DNA of 64,000 nt from Sphingomonas aerophila (GTDB taxonomy: Bacteria > Pseudomonadota > Alphaproteobacteria > Sphingomonadales > Sphingomonadaceae), in the NCBI RefSeq assembly GCF_014199305.1, contig NZ_JACIJK010000011.1, positions 61,593-125,592 of the forward strand. Reading direction: 5' to 3'. Shown piece after piece: positions 34,615 through 44,743 of the stretch (the stretch's first letter is position 1; every line of letters starts with the position of its first letter). The position numbers and the translations under genes are program-made. Under the pieces are notes generated by a model. The model was not told where the DNA came from. It did not search any database and was given only the letters and a program-made list of their open reading frames with translations.

Positions 34615-35451
34615 CTACTCGTTGCCACCAATCAGATTCCCTAGGCCGCCCAACACGGAACCTTCACCCCGGTTCTGACCGCCATAGCCGCCCGCCGCTG
34701 CGAGCATCCGGCCAGCCAGGCGCGAGAAGGGCAATGACTGGATCCATACTTTGCCCGGCCCGGCCAGTCGGGCGAAGAACAAACCCTCACCGCCGAACAG
34801 AACGCTCTTCACGCCACCTGCTGTAACAAGGTCGAACTCGACGCTTGGGGTGTAGGCAGCAAGGCAGCCAGTGTCGACATGGATCTCTTGGCCGGGCGCC
34901 AGTTCGCGCTCCACGACGGTTCCTCCCATCTGGACGAACACCCAGCCGTCGCCTTCGAGCTTCTGCATGACAAAGCCCTCACCACCGAACAGGCCAGTCA
35001 TGACCCGCCGCTGGAAGTGAACACCGATCTGCACACCCTTCGCCGCCGCAAGGAAGGCGTCCTTTTGACAGATCAGTTGACCTCCGACATCCGGCAGGCG
35101 GATCGGCAGGATGGCGCCAGGCGTCGGCGAAGCGAAGGCAACGCGCGCCTTGCCCCTTCCATGATGGGTGAACACGGTCGTGAACAGGCTCTCGCCGGTC
35201 ACCAGCCGCTTTCCGGCACCGAGCAGCTTCCCCATGAAGCCGCTACCCTCCCCGCCTGATCCGTCACCGAACACAGTGGTCATATCCACGCTGGCATCTT
35301 TCCACACCAACGCTCCAGCCTCTGCGACGGCGCTCTCGCCCGGATCCAGCTCGATCTCCAGGAACTGAAGCTCCTCGCCCTTGATCTCGAAATCGATATC
35401 GTCAGCGACGCTGCTGCTACGAGTATGCTGCCATGGGCTCTGAAAGGGCAT
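34615..35451 (-). CDS. AIM24 / TIGR00266-family protein
   Basis: The ATG at 35451 is chosen (GGGAG upstream); the frame extends further to 35520. The 278-residue product shows the family's beta-rich double barrel with a glycine pattern: DIDFEIKGEELQFLEIELDP, GALVWKDASVDMTTVFGDG, AFLAAAKGVQIGVHFQRRV, LFGGEGFVMQKLEGDGWVFV and a Gly-rich C-terminus ending GGNE. Members are named after yeast mitochondrial Aim24 and are widespread in bacteria, with unknown biochemical role. It is a single gene here, divergent from the island to its right. Confidence 0.9.
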   Translation of the reverse strand: MPFQSPWQHTRSSSVADDIDFEIKGEELQFLEIELDPGESAVAEAGALVWKDASVDMTTVFGDGSGGEGSGFMGKLLGAGKRLVTGESLFTTVFTHHGRGKARVAFASPTPGAILPIRLPDVGGQLICQKDAFLAAAKGVQIGVHFQRRVMTGLFGGEGFVMQKLEGDGWVFVQMGGTVVERELAPGQEIHVDTGCLAAYTPSVEFDLVTAGGVKSVLFGGEGLFFARLAGPGKVWIQSLPFSRLAGRMLAAAGGYGGQNRGEGSVLGGLGNLIGGNE

Positions 35452-35762
35452 CGGCTGAAGCTCCCGGATTGGTCGCTCTTGCGATAGCGCCTGCTCGCCT
35501 GCTGGGGAAGCTGACCTCATGTGCAGCCTTCGCTTCGGAGCGTTCAGGGCTCGTGATCGCTGACCTGCGATTCGTCATGGCGGCGACTTCCGAAGACCCC
35601 TAACCGCTCTGGAAGCCTGAAAAGGCGAAGTGGTCGAAGCATAAATGCCTTTACGCAGCTCGGCGCACGATCGTCATCAAGGAGACGCGAAGCGGTCGCT
35701 GCATTGTAACGCGAGACCGTCACCAACGCCCCCCGGGGCGCTACGCCCTTCGGGGGAAGAAG
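35452..35762. other. Divergent promoter region before the phosphorus island
   Basis: This region lies between the minus-strand AIM24 gene and the plus-strand receptor. CGTCATCAAGG (35671) and CCGTCACCAACG (35718) are loose Pho-box-like words but do not have the canonical 11-base spacing. GGGGGAAGAAG before 35763 is the ribosome site of the receptor gene. Confidence 0.45.
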
Positions 35763-38135
35763 ATGAAGTCGCGCGTCCTGCTGACCGGCGTTGCCGTAAT
35801 GGCGATCCTTGCAGCGCAAGCAGCCGGGGCCCAAGAGCTGGCCCAGAGCACGGCGTCCAGCGAACAAGCCTCAACCTCGGTCGATAGCCCGGCCGATCAA
35901 CCGGCCGAACGAGACGTGGTCGTCCTCGGCTTCGGACAAAGCCGCCAGGTGCAGACGGTCACCGCTGCTGACCTGGAACGGCTGACGCCGGGAACCTCGC
36001 CACTGAAGGCGATCTCGAAGCTGCCCGGGGTCAACTTTCAATCGTCCGACGCCTTTGGCGCCTATGAATGGTCGACGCGCATATCGCTGCGCGGGTTCAA
36101 CCAGAACCAGCTCGGTTTCACTCTCGACGGCATCCCACTTGGCGACATGAGCTACGGAAACGTCAACGGGCTCCATATCAGCCGTGCCAGCATCTCCGAA
36201 AACCTGGCGGCGACCACGGTGGCGCAGGGTGCAGGCGCGCTCGGGACGGCGTCGACCAGCAATCTCGGCGGCACGATCCAGTTCACCAGCCGGGCGCCAT
36301 CCGATACCGCCGATCTTGTCGCATCGGGCACGTACGGGAGCGAGGACACGATCCGCGCGTTCGTCCGGGCGGAGAGCGGCGATCTCGGCGGCGGCCTCAA
36401 GGGCTATTTGAGCTACGGCTATCTCACCACGGATAAGTGGAAGGGATATGGCACGCAGCGCCAACATCAGGTGAACGGCCGCGTGGTCAAGGAGATCGGC
36501 GACCGCGGCAGCATCACCGGCTTCGTCAACTTCTCCGACCGGCGCGAGAACGACTACCAGGATCTGAGCTACGACATCATTCGCCGTCGTGGCCTCAGCA
36601 ACGACAACATCACCAACGACTATCCGCTCGCGCTGCAGATCGGCCGAGTGTACGCGAACCAGAACGCTCGCGCGGCAAGTGCCACTGCGGCTCTCCCCTA
36701 CCCCAGTGCGGGGTTAGCGTTGCCAGCCGGCATTGGAACGGTCGATGACGTGTACTTCGACGCGGCCGGCGTTCGTCGCGACTGGTTGGGCGGTTTCACA
36801 TTCGACGCCCATCTGACGGATGCGCTGTCGCTCGTGTCGACTAGCTACTACCACCACAACAAGGGCCAGGGTTCCTGGATCACGCCGTACGTGAATACTC
36901 CCGTTGGTGCGCCGGACGGCCATGGCGGGACGATCACCACGGCGTCTCCACTCGGCTTCCGCACAACTGAATACGGGATCGACCGGGCGGGCAATCTCAC
37001 CCGCGTCACGCTTGATACCGGGCCCAACCGGCTCGAGGTCGGCGGCTGGTATGAGAGCAATAGCTTTACCCAGGCGCGCCGCTTCTACGGTATGACAGCC
37101 GACAGCACGCCCAACCGCGACGCCCGCGATTTCCAATCGGACCCGTTCTTCACCCAATGGGATGGCAAGTACGACACTGAGACGCTTCAGTACTACGTTG
37201 CCGACACCTTTGACCTCGGCCGGCTGACGCTGAACGGCGGCTGGAAGGGCATGCGAGTGCGCAACCAGGCTAACCTGAAGGTGGGATCGCTGGTCGCTGG
37301 CCGGATCGAGGCACGCGACTGGTTCCTGCCGCAGGTCGGCGTGCTGTTCCGCCTAGGCGGCGGGGCGGAGCTGTTCGCGAGCTATACCGAGAACATGCGG
37401 GCTTTCGTCTCCTCGGCGACCAGCGGCCCGTTTGCGACGACCCAGGTCGGCTTCGATGCCATTCGGTCAACGCTGAAGCCCGAGACGTCAAAGACCGCGG
37501 AGGGCGGCGTTCGCCTTCGCACCGGTGGCCTCCAGCTATCGGCGGTAGCCTATTATGTCGACTTCTCCAATCGATTGCTCACCTTCTCCAACGGCGCCGG
37601 CATCGTCGGCAATCCACCGACGCTCAACAACGCCGGCGACGTCGAGAGCTACGGAGGCGAACTTGCCGCTAGCTACCGTGTGCTGCCCCCGCTCACGCTG
37701 TTCGCCAGCTATTCGTACAACAAGGCGACCTATCAGGACGACGTCAGGAACGCCGCGGGCACAGTGCTGACGGCAACCGCGGGCAAGAAGGTCGTCGATA
37801 CGCCCGAACACATGGGCAAGGGCGAGATCGTGTATGACGATCGCCGCTTTCTGGCGCGGGTCGGCGCTGACTACATGTCACGTCGTTATTTCAGCTACCT
37901 CAACGACCAGTCGGTCGGGTCGCGAGTGCTGGTGGACGCGAGCATCGGCTACCGCCTTCGTGATGTCGGCGGCGTGCTGGAAGGACTGGCGATTGAGGGC
38001 AGCGTGACCAACCTCACGGACAAGAAGTATATATCGACGATCGGTAGCAACGGTTTCACCGCCAGTGGGGACAACCAGACCTTGCTCGCCGGCGCGCCCC
38101 GCCAGTGGTTCGTGACGCTACGCCGGGGCTTCTGA
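35763..38135 (+). CDS. TonB-dependent receptor paired with an NPP phosphodiesterase
   Basis: Signal peptide about 1-23 (VAVMAILAAQAAGAQ). A TonB box-like segment RDVVVLGFGQ is followed by a plug domain (LTPGTSPLKAISKLPGVNF, then ISLRGFNQNQLGFTLDGIPL) and a barrel ending LRRGF. The 790-residue length is that of a siderophore or small-nutrient receptor. The next gene begins two bases after its stop and encodes an exported phosphodiesterase, so I infer that it imports a phosphorylated compound or the product of that enzyme. The ATG at 35763 has a GGGGGAAG ribosome site. Confidence 0.93.
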   Translation: MKSRVLLTGVAVMAILAAQAAGAQELAQSTASSEQASTSVDSPADQPAERDVVVLGFGQSRQVQTVTAADLERLTPGTSPLKAISKLPGVNFQSSDAFGAYEWSTRISLRGFNQNQLGFTLDGIPLGDMSYGNVNGLHISRASISENLAATTVAQGAGALGTASTSNLGGTIQFTSRAPSDTADLVASGTYGSEDTIRAFVRAESGDLGGGLKGYLSYGYLTTDKWKGYGTQRQHQVNGRVVKEIGDRGSITGFVNFSDRRENDYQDLSYDIIRRRGLSNDNITNDYPLALQIGRVYANQNARAASATAALPYPSAGLALPAGIGTVDDVYFDAAGVRRDWLGGFTFDAHLTDALSLVSTSYYHHNKGQGSWITPYVNTPVGAPDGHGGTITTASPLGFRTTEYGIDRAGNLTRVTLDTGPNRLEVGGWYESNSFTQARRFYGMTADSTPNRDARDFQSDPFFTQWDGKYDTETLQYYVADTFDLGRLTLNGGWKGMRVRNQANLKVGSLVAGRIEARDWFLPQVGVLFRLGGGAELFASYTENMRAFVSSATSGPFATTQVGFDAIRSTLKPETSKTAEGGVRLRTGGLQLSAVAYYVDFSNRLLTFSNGAGIVGNPPTLNNAGDVESYGGELAASYRVLPPLTLFASYSYNKATYQDDVRNAAGTVLTATAGKKVVDTPEHMGKGEIVYDDRRFLARVGADYMSRRYFSYLNDQSVGSRVLVDASIGYRLRDVGGVLEGLAIEGSVTNLTDKKYISTIGSNGFTASGDNQTLLAGAPRQWFVTLRRGF

Positions 38136-38137
38136 CC

Positions 38138-39460
38138 ATGCGCTCGTCTACCATACTGGCCGCCGTCGCCGCGCTGCTGGCTGCATCACCGGTGGCGGCC
38201 TCTCCGGTCATCTTGATCTCGCTCGACGGGCTGCGGCCGGATGATGTCGCAAAAGCGAAGGCACGCGGGCTGAAGCTGCCGGCGCTGACCGCTCTGGCAG
38301 CCGAAGGCGCAACTGCCGACGGCGTCATTGGTGTGCTACCGACCCTCACCTATCCCAGCCACACGACGCTGGTGACGGGCGTGTCGCCATCACGGCACGG
38401 CATTGGCAATAATCTGACCTTCGATCCCGAGGGCAAGAACCAGGGCGGCTGGTATTGGTACGCCGCCGATGTACGCGCCGAGACCTTGTGGCAGGCTGCG
38501 CACAAGGCCGGTCTTCGCACGGCGAATGTCCATTGGCCGGTAACGGTGGGCGCTTCCGGGGTCGACGCTAACTTGCCCCAGATCTGGCGTACGGGCACCG
38601 CCGACGACCCAAAGCTCTTGGCGGCGCTGGCGACCCCTGGCCTCGTGGCCAGGCTAGAGAAGCAGGTTGGCGCCCCTTACCCGCAGGGTATCGACGAGAG
38701 CGTCGGGGGCGATGCGGGTCGTGTTCGGTTTGCTAAAGCGCTGTTGGCCGACAAACCGCAGTTTACTACCGTCTACATGGCCGGGATAGATCATGCCGAG
38801 CACCATGGCGGTCCTGGATCGCCGGAAGCCAGCGCCGCGATCGAGCAGACCGACGCACTGGTGGGCGACCTTGTCGCGGCCGCCCGCCAAGCGATGCCCG
38901 ACATCACCGTTGTGCTGGTGTCGGACCATGGCTTTCTTCCGATCTCGACCGACATCAACCTGTTCAGGCCCTTTCTGGATGCCGGGCTGATCACGCTCGG
39001 TGCTGACGGCAAAGTCGCGTCGTGGGAGGCGATGCCCTGGCTGGCCGGAGGCTCTGCGGCGGTCCGGCTGGCCCGGCCAAGTGACGCGGCCCTGGTCAGC
39101 AGGGTGCGCAAAATGCTCGACACAATGGCGAGCGACCCGGCCTATCATATCACCAGGATCCTAGACCGAACGGCCGTAGTTCAACAGGGTGGAGCGAGTG
39201 AGGCCAGCTTCTTTATCGCAATGGCTCCCGGCTTCGAGACCGGGCGCGACCCGGCTGCTCCCGTCGCCCAGCCTGCAACATACAAAGGTATGCACGGTTA
39301 CCTTCCCTCGGAGCCGGCCATGCGGTCCACGCTGATCGTGGCGGGGCCCGGGGTGAAGCGCGGGAGCCTAGGCGTGGTCGACATGCGCGCGATCGCGCCG
39401 TCTATCGCCCGGATTCTAGGTGTGACCCTGCCTGGCACGGAGATGAAGTCGGTCTTCTAG
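38138..39460 (+). CDS. Exported nucleotide pyrophosphatase/phosphodiesterase (NPP) family enzyme
   Basis: The ATG at 38138 lies two bases after the receptor stop. Signal peptide about 1-22 (AAVAALLAASPVAAS). It belongs to the alkaline phosphatase superfamily, NPP branch: first metal aspartate Asp30 in LISLDGLRPDD, nucleophile Thr71 in PTLTYPSHTTLVTG, second-site residues in AGIDHAEHHGG and VLVSDHGFLP, and a late histidine in KGMHGYLP. These enzymes cleave nucleotide or phospholipid phosphodiesters. A periplasmic location fits release of phosphorus next to the receptor. It is convergent with the phytase gene, only 20 bases away. Confidence 0.92.
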   Translation: MRSSTILAAVAALLAASPVAASPVILISLDGLRPDDVAKAKARGLKLPALTALAAEGATADGVIGVLPTLTYPSHTTLVTGVSPSRHGIGNNLTFDPEGKNQGGWYWYAADVRAETLWQAAHKAGLRTANVHWPVTVGASGVDANLPQIWRTGTADDPKLLAALATPGLVARLEKQVGAPYPQGIDESVGGDAGRVRFAKALLADKPQFTTVYMAGIDHAEHHGGPGSPEASAAIEQTDALVGDLVAAARQAMPDITVVLVSDHGFLPISTDINLFRPFLDAGLITLGADGKVASWEAMPWLAGGSAAVRLARPSDAALVSRVRKMLDTMASDPAYHITRILDRTAVVQQGGASEASFFIAMAPGFETGRDPAAPVAQPATYKGMHGYLPSEPAMRSTLIVAGPGVKRGSLGVVDMRAIAPSIARILGVTLPGTEMKSVF

Positions 39461-39480
39461 GTGCGATCGAGACCTTTGCG

Positions 39481-40557
39481 TCACCGGACGCGCTGGACGG
39501 CGCGCCAGTCGACCAACTTGAAATTCTGCGTGCGCGGAGCGTTGTCGCCGTCCTGGGCGACCATCAGGCCACTGGGGAAATCCGGCCCAAAGTCGCCTAA
39601 CGCGACCTCAATCCCATCCGTTTCGCTGGTCGCACCCAGCCGACCCGCGCCGATCCGGAAACGACCGACAAAGCGATTATCCGCGATATCGAAGAGAGCG
39701 TACGCGTTGTCGCCCTGGCTCGAGGCGACGAGCAGGGTACGACCGTCTGGCTCCGCCGCAAGCGCGAGGCCTTCGACATCGGCGACCAGTTGCCGCCCGT
39801 CGACGCTTGCGACCCGAACAGGTACGCTGCTCCCAGTCGGGCGGGCGTCGAACCGCCAGATGCCGACATCCTCCTCCGCCACGTAAAGGCGTTGGCTGCG
39901 CTGATCGACCACGCAACCCTCTGATTGCGTACCGAGCTTCATGGTCCTGACCACCCGCCCGCTCGGGACCACGCCAGCGAGGTCGAGCGCGACCTGCCGA
40001 ATCGTGCCGTCCTTCAGGACCAGGAACGCATCCACCTCGCCCTCATGGCTTGATAGGCACATACCATAAGCTTCGCCCGGTCCAGCGGCCACCGCGCCGA
40101 TCCGCTCTAGACGCGCCGACGCTGTATTCAGCCGATAGAGCGCCACCTTGGCCGCGCTCACGTCGTTGCGGTCCGACGCGGCAACCAGCACGCCCGGCCG
40201 GCCGGCGATGGTCGTTTCGATCAAGTCAACATTGTTCACGCGTCCTGCGTCGACGAAGTGTCGTTGCCGACCCGTCAGTCCATATACGTTGAGCCCTGCC
40301 CGCTTGTCGGTCGCGACGATGAGGCTGGCCGATGGCGTGACCGGGTTGCGCCAAATTGCCGGGTCATCGGCAGCATCGGCATTGGCCGTCGCCACAGCCT
40401 CTGTCTCACCTACTGCGGTGACGATGGGCGCCGGATTGCCGGCCGCGATAGCCGCCCAGTCCACTCCCCGGCCGGTTGTGGGCGTAATGGTAGCGCAACC
40501 GGTCGTCAGCACGAAGGCCAGCCCCGGCGACAAGCCTGAGCGGCGCAAGCTCGGCAT
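39481..40557 (-). CDS. Beta-propeller phytase
   Basis: The 358-residue product shows the beta-propeller (3-)phytase pattern: DAADDPAIWRNPVTPSASLI, VATDKRAGLNVYGLTGR, GRVNNVDLIE, SEGCVVDQRSQRLYVAEEDV, DVEGLALA and SQGDNAYALFD, with the acidic residues that hold calcium ions in these enzymes. It hydrolyses phytate (inositol hexakisphosphate). The N-terminus (LAFVLTTGCATI) could be a signal peptide with a lipidated cysteine, though the -3 position is not typical. Its ATG shares one base with the stop of the phosphatase gene (TGATG), so the two are coupled. It is the last gene of the minus-strand operon. Confidence 0.92.
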   Translation of the reverse strand: MPSLRRSGLSPGLAFVLTTGCATITPTTGRGVDWAAIAAGNPAPIVTAVGETEAVATANADAADDPAIWRNPVTPSASLIVATDKRAGLNVYGLTGRQRHFVDAGRVNNVDLIETTIAGRPGVLVAASDRNDVSAAKVALYRLNTASARLERIGAVAAGPGEAYGMCLSSHEGEVDAFLVLKDGTIRQVALDLAGVVPSGRVVRTMKLGTQSEGCVVDQRSQRLYVAEEDVGIWRFDARPTGSSVPVRVASVDGRQLVADVEGLALAAEPDGRTLLVASSQGDNAYALFDIADNRFVGRFRIGAGRLGATSETDGIEVALGDFGPDFPSGLMVAQDGDNAPRTQNFKLVDWRAVQRVR

Positions 40558-41678
40558 CAGCTGTCTGCTTTCCAGCCGAAAGCCGCCATCATGATCTCGA
40601 ACAGGCGTGTATTCGGGAGAAAGCCTCGCACCCGCTCGGCACCGGGCCCAGTTGCGGCGGCGATCACCTCCTCGCCGGTGTGGCCGTCCTCGACACTTAC
40701 CACTTGGTTGGATGCCGTCGTAACGCCCGGCTCGGCCGCTTCCTCCGCAATCTGCTGTGCGAGCGGCGTTCCTCGCTTGCCGCCGCCCATGCGCAGGCCG
40801 AAGCTGTGATCGGCGGTGAACAGGATCAGCGTGTCCTTACCCGCGACGGCGCTGATCCGGCGGATCATGTCGTCCATTTCCACGACGTGACGCAGCCCTT
40901 TGTCGAGCTTGTCGGTGTGCATGTCCCATTCGACCATCAGGAAATAGCCCTTGGGATTGCGGGCAAGCTGGCGCACCGTCGCCTCGACCGCGGGCGTCGG
41001 CGCGTAATCCGCATCGCGCAGCACTGCTGCCCGGCCTGCCTGCCCCATGATCGCCGGATCGTCGCTGAACCGGTATCCTGCCGCCGTGAACGCCTGTTCG
41101 GCCGTGGTCTGGCGCGCCGCAAACGACGCGATCGCGTCGGCACGGCCCTTACCGATCAGGATATCGACGCCGTTGCCGAAACGCGGCGCAAGGATCTGCC
41201 GGAAGATATCGTCCTTGTTCTTGCGCGAGGCGACATGGGCATAACAGGCGGCGGGCGTCGCATCCCAGATCGGCATGTTGGTGACGACCCCGGTCGAGAG
41301 CCCGCGCTGTTCGGCGTATTCCAGCAGCGTCTTGACGGGGGTCACATCACCTTTCGCGGCACTCGGCACCACCGACACCATCGCGTTGTTGGTCTTCTTC
41401 CCAGTCATGATCGCCGTCATGCCGGCAGCGGAGTCAGTCACCCAGCTATCGAGCGAAGACGTGTCGGACAGCCCAACATTCGGCATCGTGTGGATGAACA
41501 ACGATTGCGGCCGATCATGTGCAAGGATGCCCCCTGCGCTGATGGTCGGCACGCCGCCGGCATCGCCCAGGAAGACGATCACATTACGCGCGTGGTGGCC
41601 TTGTGCGGCCGCAGGGCCGCCCGCCAGCGCCGCCAGGGCGACACTAGCGAACAGTCGACGAAGAATTTTATCGGTCAT
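40557..41678 (-). CDS. PhoA-type alkaline phosphatase, exported
   Basis: The start ATG shares one base with the receptor stop (TGATG at 41680-41676). Signal peptide about 1-26 (FASVALAALAGGPAAAQ). Metal and active-site motifs: VIVFLGDAGG (Asp39), nucleophile Ser83 in VTDSAAGMTAIMTGKKT, VEWDMHTDKLDKGLRHVVEMD, LFTADHSFG and a late VEDGHTGEEV. It cleaves phosphate monoesters in the periplasm. The operon receptor-phosphatase-phytase suggests the phosphatase finishes dephosphorylating inositol phosphates made by the phytase. Length (373 residues) is normal for the compact bacterial family. Confidence 0.93.
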   Translation of the reverse strand: MTDKILRRLFASVALAALAGGPAAAQGHHARNVIVFLGDAGGVPTISAGGILAHDRPQSLFIHTMPNVGLSDTSSLDSWVTDSAAGMTAIMTGKKTNNAMVSVVPSAAKGDVTPVKTLLEYAEQRGLSTGVVTNMPIWDATPAACYAHVASRKNKDDIFRQILAPRFGNGVDILIGKGRADAIASFAARQTTAEQAFTAAGYRFSDDPAIMGQAGRAAVLRDADYAPTPAVEATVRQLARNPKGYFLMVEWDMHTDKLDKGLRHVVEMDDMIRRISAVAGKDTLILFTADHSFGLRMGGGKRGTPLAQQIAEEAAEPGVTTASNQVVSVEDGHTGEEVIAAATGPGAERVRGFLPNTRLFEIMMAAFGWKADS

Positions 41679-44600
41679 CAAAAGGTCACCCGCACACCGC
41701 CGGTATAACGCCGGCCAAAGGTTTCATGCTCGATCGTATATTGGCTGCTGCCGACGTAGCGCCGGCCGGGGCCGTCCAACAGGTTAGAGAAGTCTCCATA
41801 CACCTCCACATTCGGCGTGAGCTGGTAGCGGATCGATGCATCGAGCTCGTCATCCTTGGCCCAGAAGAAGTCGCCGCCGTCGACGCCCCGGTTCACGCCG
41901 TTGATGACCGCGAAGCTGCCTAGGCCGTCCAGCCAGGCCGAGCGGTTCTGATATGAGATGCGAGCGGAAAAACCATATCTCTCGTAATAGCCGATCAGGT
42001 TGTACACCGCGTCGGACGTGCCCGGCAGCTTGACGCGGCGGCCATCCGGCGTCGTGGCGCGGCTGTGGTTCAGCGTGGCGTTGAGTTGGACGCCGAAGCC
42101 GCCGATCCAGTCGGGCAGGCCGAGGTCGGCCACGAACGGATCGAGCTGCTGCTGGATAGCGGCCTCAAGGCCATAGATCTCACCATCGCCGCCATTGGTG
42201 ATCGTCGAATAAACGTACTGCGACCGGTCCACGCCGCCGAAGTTCAGCGCCGCGCTGTTGAACGTGCCGGTGAAGTCGAACAGGACGTCTCGCACATCCT
42301 TGTAGAAGAGACCAACCGACAGGAAGCCGCGCGGCTGGGTGTAGTATTCGACGTACAGATCGACGCCGCGAGCCTTTTCGGGCTTGGCTTGCGGATTACC
42401 ACCCGACACGGTCAGGTTTGCGTCGTTAAAGGTAAGGTTGGGGCGAAGCTGGTCGTAATCGGGCCGGGCCGCGCCCGTATTGAAGGACAGGCGCGCGCGC
42501 ATTCGCTTGTTCACGTCCCAATTGAAGTGAAGGCTGGGGTAGACCAGCGTGCTATCGCCCTTCACCTCAACAGGCGTGATCGCGTTGGTAGCGCCGTTGA
42601 TCGCGAAGGCTCGGCTGTCGTTGCGCACATGCTCGACACGTGCGCCGCCGATAATGCTGCCCCATGGCACGGTCGCGGTTGCCATCGCGTAACCGGCATA
42701 CACTTTCTCCTGCACGTCATAGTAGTTGGCAGGAACGAAGGCATAGGGCGCAACCGTTGCCGCGCGGTCGACCAGCCCCATGATCTGGTCGCGGCCGAAA
42801 TACTGGAAGGTGTAGCCGAGCGGGATCTCGCCCTGGAAGCCGCCGGGGATGCTGATCGCTGAGAAGCTGTTCGAAATGCCTGCTGCGGTGAAGGTGGCGG
42901 CACTGCTCACGTCCAGCAGATATTCTTTCGAAGTCTTGGTGCGATCGTCAAAGCGCAGGCCCGCTTGGAAGGTGACCGGAGCGTCGAAAAGGCTGACCGC
43001 GCGCGAAACGTCGAGCTTCGCCGTATAGGCGTCGGTCACGTCCTTCGCCCGCAGCGAGCGCAATCGCAACAGGGTGCGCGGGAAGTCCTCGATCGAGGTT
43101 ACCCGGTCGCCGCGGCCCAGTGCACCGTTGGTGGCCCGCGTCGTCCGGAACAGCTCCACGCGCGCCAGCTGCGGATCGGTCAAGTCGTAGCCGACGGTCA
43201 GGCGATTGCCCGCGCTCGCCCCATTGGTGCCAAAGCCCGGCGAGTCATAGTTGAGCTGTGCAGGCTGGCTTCGATCGTCAATCGAGCGAGTGTAGTTGCC
43301 GCGCCAGTTGACCTTCCAATCGCCCAATTCGTGATCGCCACCCACCGTGTTGGTGAACACGGATTGTTTGTACGCACGGACGGTGAAGTTGGAGTTCAGA
43401 TCGATGCCATACACGGTGCCCCGTAGCGGCGCGTTTCCCGTGCAGACATCCGCATAGCCGGTCGTGTTGGAAGCAGGGAGCGGGTTGGCGGCACAGGCTG
43501 TCGTGCCGTTAGGCGTGCGCGACTGCTGGTCGTCGAGGTCGAAAATGTAGTTGCTGCGCTGCTCGTCGTCCTCAAACGCCGAATAGATCGTTTCAGCGAA
43601 GAGGCGATTGTCGCTGTCGGGCCGGTAGTCGAGACGGGTCGAGAGGGAGTAGTTCTGGCGGGTCAGGCGATACAGCTTGTTCTCGGTCTCGCGTGCCCAG
43701 ATTCGGTTCTCAAATCCGGGCCGGCGGTCCTGCTCGACGGCTTCCCAATCGGTCTCGAAATTGTCGGTGACCATGTGCCGGCGATAAAGGCTTGCCGAAG
43801 AAGTCAGGCCGAAGTCGCCGATGCCCGTCTCGAAGCGATCGGAATAGACGAGCGAGGTTTCATATTCGGTCTTCTTACCGAGCTCGACATAGCCGACCCC
43901 ACCCTTGGCCTGCAGCTTGGCGCCGGGATAGTCGAAAGCAGAGCGGGTGATGATGTCGATATTGCCCGCGATCGTTTCGCCGGTCATGTCCGGAGTCACA
44001 GCCTTGCGTACCACGATCTGCGACGCGATCGCCGACGGAATTGAGTCAAAGCGCGCGTCGCGGCCCTCCGGGCTCACGACGTTGATGCCGTCAAATGACA
44101 AGGTCGTCCAGTTGATCGGCGAACCACGCAGGTTGACGTAGCGCGCTTGGCCCTGGTCACGCTGCACGGCGACACCCGGAAGACGGCTGACAGCTTGGGC
44201 GACATTCTGGTCGGGCAGACGGCCGATCGAGTCGGACGCAATCACCGAAACGAGCGACGGGCTGGTGCGCTGCGCCTGAAGAGCGGCGGCTTCCGATTCC
44301 GCGATCGGGCGCGATCCGGTGACCACCACGTCGCCGAGCGCTTCGGTGGTGGTGTTCATTGCCACGTCCGCGATGCCGGGCTGATCGGCAGCGACCGTCA
44401 AAGGCTGGCGCACGTCGGGATAGCCAACGTAGCGGACGACCATTTCATAGGTGCCGGCCGGCAGCGACAGGAACTCGTAATGGCCCGAACGATCGGCCAC
44501 CGCGGACAGACCTAGAGAGGGTATCTCGACTGACGCACCGTCCAGATAGGTGCCACGCCCGGCATCGCTGATCGTTCCGCTCACCCGGCCCGCGCCCTGC

Positions 44601-44743
44601 CCGGCATCAGCGCTGGAGGGCGCAGGCGACTGCTCCTGCTGCGCCAGTGCGGGCTGCGTCACGAGCGCTATGGCAGTGCCCGTGAGCAGCGTGCGCGCGA
44701 TCAGGGCCGCGCAGCGAGGCCGCGCAGCGAAATGGTTGCTCAT
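41678..44743 (-). CDS. TonB-dependent receptor with N-terminal carboxypeptidase-like domain
   Basis: The ATG at 44743 follows GGGGG by seven bases; the longer frame to 44863 is not needed. The 1021-residue product has a signal peptide (LLTGTAIALVTQPALAQ), a carboxypeptidase regulatory-like beta domain (about 50-130; SGTISDAGRGTYLDGASVEI, then GHYEFLSLPAGTYEMVVRYV), a TonB box-like DVVVTGSRP, a plug (IGRLPDQNVAQAVSRLPGVA) and a barrel ending VRVTF. The architecture is shared with receptors for large or complex ligands. It heads the phosphatase-phytase operon, so phytate or another organophosphate is the inferred ligand. Confidence 0.93.
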   Translation of the reverse strand: MSNHFAARPRCAALIARTLLTGTAIALVTQPALAQQEQSPAPSSADAGQGAGRVSGTISDAGRGTYLDGASVEIPSLGLSAVADRSGHYEFLSLPAGTYEMVVRYVGYPDVRQPLTVAADQPGIADVAMNTTTEALGDVVVTGSRPIAESEAAALQAQRTSPSLVSVIASDSIGRLPDQNVAQAVSRLPGVAVQRDQGQARYVNLRGSPINWTTLSFDGINVVSPEGRDARFDSIPSAIASQIVVRKAVTPDMTGETIAGNIDIITRSAFDYPGAKLQAKGGVGYVELGKKTEYETSLVYSDRFETGIGDFGLTSSASLYRRHMVTDNFETDWEAVEQDRRPGFENRIWARETENKLYRLTRQNYSLSTRLDYRPDSDNRLFAETIYSAFEDDEQRSNYIFDLDDQQSRTPNGTTACAANPLPASNTTGYADVCTGNAPLRGTVYGIDLNSNFTVRAYKQSVFTNTVGGDHELGDWKVNWRGNYTRSIDDRSQPAQLNYDSPGFGTNGASAGNRLTVGYDLTDPQLARVELFRTTRATNGALGRGDRVTSIEDFPRTLLRLRSLRAKDVTDAYTAKLDVSRAVSLFDAPVTFQAGLRFDDRTKTSKEYLLDVSSAATFTAAGISNSFSAISIPGGFQGEIPLGYTFQYFGRDQIMGLVDRAATVAPYAFVPANYYDVQEKVYAGYAMATATVPWGSIIGGARVEHVRNDSRAFAINGATNAITPVEVKGDSTLVYPSLHFNWDVNKRMRARLSFNTGAARPDYDQLRPNLTFNDANLTVSGGNPQAKPEKARGVDLYVEYYTQPRGFLSVGLFYKDVRDVLFDFTGTFNSAALNFGGVDRSQYVYSTITNGGDGEIYGLEAAIQQQLDPFVADLGLPDWIGGFGVQLNATLNHSRATTPDGRRVKLPGTSDAVYNLIGYYERYGFSARISYQNRSAWLDGLGSFAVINGVNRGVDGGDFFWAKDDELDASIRYQLTPNVEVYGDFSNLLDGPGRRYVGSSQYTIEHETFGRRYTGGVRVTF

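Noticed and set aside
35671..35729. CGTCAT and CGTCAC words before the receptor at 35763 as a Pho box
   Set aside because: Spacing between the words does not fit the 11-base PhoB repeat.
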